Of a stretch of 44,334 nucleotides of DNA, positions 43,280-44,334 are shown one piece after another. Source of the DNA: Pseudescherichia vulneris NBRC 102420. GTDB lineage: Bacteria; Pseudomonadota; Gammaproteobacteria; Enterobacterales; Enterobacteriaceae. The stretch covers positions 1-44,334 of the forward strand of contig NZ_BBMZ01000033.1 in assembly GCF_000759795.1 (NCBI RefSeq). The letters are read 5' to 3'. Positions within the stretch are counted from its first letter, which is position 1; each line of letters starts with the position of its first letter. Position numbers and translations under genes: made by a program. Below the pieces are notes generated by a model that saw nothing but the letters and a program-made list of their open reading frames with translations, searched no databases and was not told the origin of the DNA.

Positions 43280-44110
43280 TTAAACCTCTGGAAATGCAGT
43301 CAGAATATAATATGGTTTACCATTATACATTTCGTATTTCAGAACAACCTTAACTTTTGTTGCCTGCACGAGTTTCTCGCTACCACGGAAAAGAGAATAT
43401 CCTATTACTCTTCCCGTGTTATATGTAACGGTAAGGTTATGCCGTGGCTGGCTGGCTGCCCAAACTTTTATCCACTCTTTATTTACACTCAGCGCCTTAG
43501 AAACAGAGGCTTCTGCGAGGTCAATATTACTAAATGAACTTATCGCGTTGGGCTTTCGCACCATATTTTCAGTCGTTTTTAATCGTGCGGCTAATTCTTC
43601 TTGTGTCTTACCAACGTGCTTTAAAATCGCATGTCCTCCGGGCTTTAATCCTGTAACCGATTCATGTTGAATAAGTTTAATTCTTCCTACTCGAATTGAA
43701 GCAACTCTCGCTGCCCCCAAGCCAAGTGAAAAAGCAATAGGTACGGCTACATCAACGGTCAGTCCTACCTTCCACGCCGTATCATTATCAGCACCAAACT
43801 GCTTAGCCATTTCAGCAGCAGCACGATAGGTTGCGCTGCGTACATTTTTACCTGATAGAACCTGATCGGCTGCGGTATTGATGCTGTCCATACTATGGGC
43901 ACCGACAATGACACAAGCCGCTTTAGTTAACCCGGTTGGCTCCGGTGCGATACAGAGCGCAGTCGCACCCGCAAGCTCCAGCGTACCCATGATAAGTCCA
44001 AGTCCACCGTATAAACGATTACTAAGTGTCTCGCCTTCTGTAACAGATTTATCAGACAGGGCAGCCGCCAGTTGAACTGGTGACATAACAACTTTGATAC
44101 CATCGTCCAT
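43280..44110 (-). CDS. Polymorphic toxin with bacterial RNase A-like (CdiA-CT) C-terminal domain
   Basis: The 276-residue protein has two parts. Residues 1-150 contain two hydrophobic segments (about 35-56 and 115-134) and no recognised enzyme; they may serve delivery. Residues 155-276 match the bacterial CdiA-CT RNase A domain: GGHAILKHVGKTQEELAARL, then a SSFSN segment, and the end KPYYILTAFPEV. By spacing, H165 and R176 correspond to the active-site His and Arg of the Yersinia kristensenii CdiA toxin, and T271 to its Thr; F273 stands where that enzyme has Tyr. RNases of this group cleave RNA in target cells. There is no PAAR, Rhs or CdiA sequence upstream in the window, so it is a stand-alone or orphaned effector. 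The gene is AT-richer than core genes, suggesting transfer. Confidence 0.82.
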   Translation of the reverse strand: MDDGIKVVMSPVQLAAALSDKSVTEGETLSNRLYGGLGLIMGTLELAGATALCIAPEPTGLTKAACVIVGAHSMDSINTAADQVLSGKNVRSATYRAAAEMAKQFGADNDTAWKVGLTVDVAVPIAFSLGLGAARVASIRVGRIKLIQHESVTGLKPGGHAILKHVGKTQEELAARLKTTENMVRKPNAISSFSNIDLAEASVSKALSVNKEWIKVWAASQPRHNLTVTYNTGRVIGYSLFRGSEKLVQATKVKVVLKYEMYNGKPYYILTAFPEV

Positions 44111-44230
44111 AATGAAACCTTAAGTGATTAAAAGTTATCCGTTTAGATTATATCCGCTTTGCAAATTTCAATTCCATTGGCTGCAAAAAAGGTTTACATA
44201 AAAGCGTTAATCGGTACATATCAAGACGTA

Positions 44231-44257
44231 AAAAAACCGACAAAAGCCGGTTTTTTT
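44231..44257. terminator. Bidirectional intrinsic terminator upstream of the toxin gene
   Basis: Arms AAAAAACCG (44231-44239) and CGGTTTTTT (44248-44256) with an 8-nt loop give a terminator readable on both strands. It separates the toxin-immunity unit from whatever lies to the right. The toxin promoter should therefore be in 44111-44230, which is AT-rich. Confidence 0.75.
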
Positions 44258-44289
44258 ACTGATGCTACTAAGTATTGATTCTGGCAGAT

Positions 44290-44323
44290 TGCCGGGTGGC
44301 GGCTCCGCCTTACCCGGCCTACA
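44290..44323. repeat. REP-type element near the right edge
   Basis: TGCCGGGTGGCGGCTCCGCC followed by TTACCCGGCCTAC has the inverted arms GCCGGGT and ACCCGGC of an enterobacterial REP element. It is similar to the elements at 11214 and 40575. Confidence 0.8.
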
Positions 44324-44334
44324 AAGCCTGGCCC

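Overview
The window is chromosomal DNA from a member of the Enterobacteriaceae, most like the Enterobacter/Leclercia/Lelliottia group, though the genus cannot be fixed from sequence reading alone. Gene content and order follow the 18-19 minute region of the Escherichia coli K-12 map, read in reverse. Most proteins match their E. coli counterparts closely in length and motif. Several genes expected from the E. coli or Salmonella order are absent, and accessory material sits at three places.

Layout, left to right. (1) 1-163 holds the first 54 codons of a prePAAR-type (type VI secretion, probably Rhs) effector that runs off the left edge. (2) 512-8193, all on the minus strand, is rimK, ybjN, potFGHI (putrescine import), ybjO and rlmC. 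(3) 8403-20964 is grxA, ybjM, ybjL, the sigmaE-dependent small RNA rybB, an unrecognised 70-residue membrane protein, ybjJ, mdfA, ybjG (with a PmrA/BasR box), deoR, dacC, gstB, yliI, bssR and rimO. (4) 21013-28525 is an accessory mannose-family PTS operon with two SIS-domain deglycases and a sigma54 activator. It matches the gfrABCDEF/gfrR system for glucoselysine and fructoselysine, and it occupies the place where E. coli K-12 has the pdeI/dgcI (yliE/yliF) genes. (5) 28631-34242 is a 110-bp-period tandem BIME array followed by the glutathione importer operon gsiABCD without iaaA. (6) 34445-36432 is moeA-moeB (molybdenum cofactor). (7) 36436-40568 is fsaA, divergent from pflE-pflF, a glycyl-radical enzyme module. 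(8) 40693-42922 is ybiV and ybiU. (9) 42986-44110 is an AT-richer toxin-immunity pair whose toxin has a bacterial RNase A-like (CdiA-CT type) C-terminal domain.

How the genes work together. The gfr genes form a complete route: PTS import with phosphorylation, deglycation to a sugar phosphate plus lysine, and a PTS-responsive sigma54 activator, with a near-consensus sigma54 promoter before gfrA. FsaA, PflE and PflF fit the anaerobic route in which a glycyl-radical lyase opens an anhydrohexitol phosphate and FsaA cleaves the product. A class II FNR promoter architecture in front of pflE supports anaerobic expression.

The most interesting unexplained signals are regulatory. A 16-bp operator-like word (TACTTTCGAATGAAAG) is shared between the fsaA/pflE divergent region and the ybiU leader. 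A perfect 12-bp inverted repeat could sequester the gfrR ribosome-binding site. Mutually exclusive hairpins, one of them terminator-like, lie in the dacC leader. The RNase A-like toxin is encoded as a stand-alone gene with its own putative immunity gene and has Phe where I recall a catalytic Tyr in the characterised family member.
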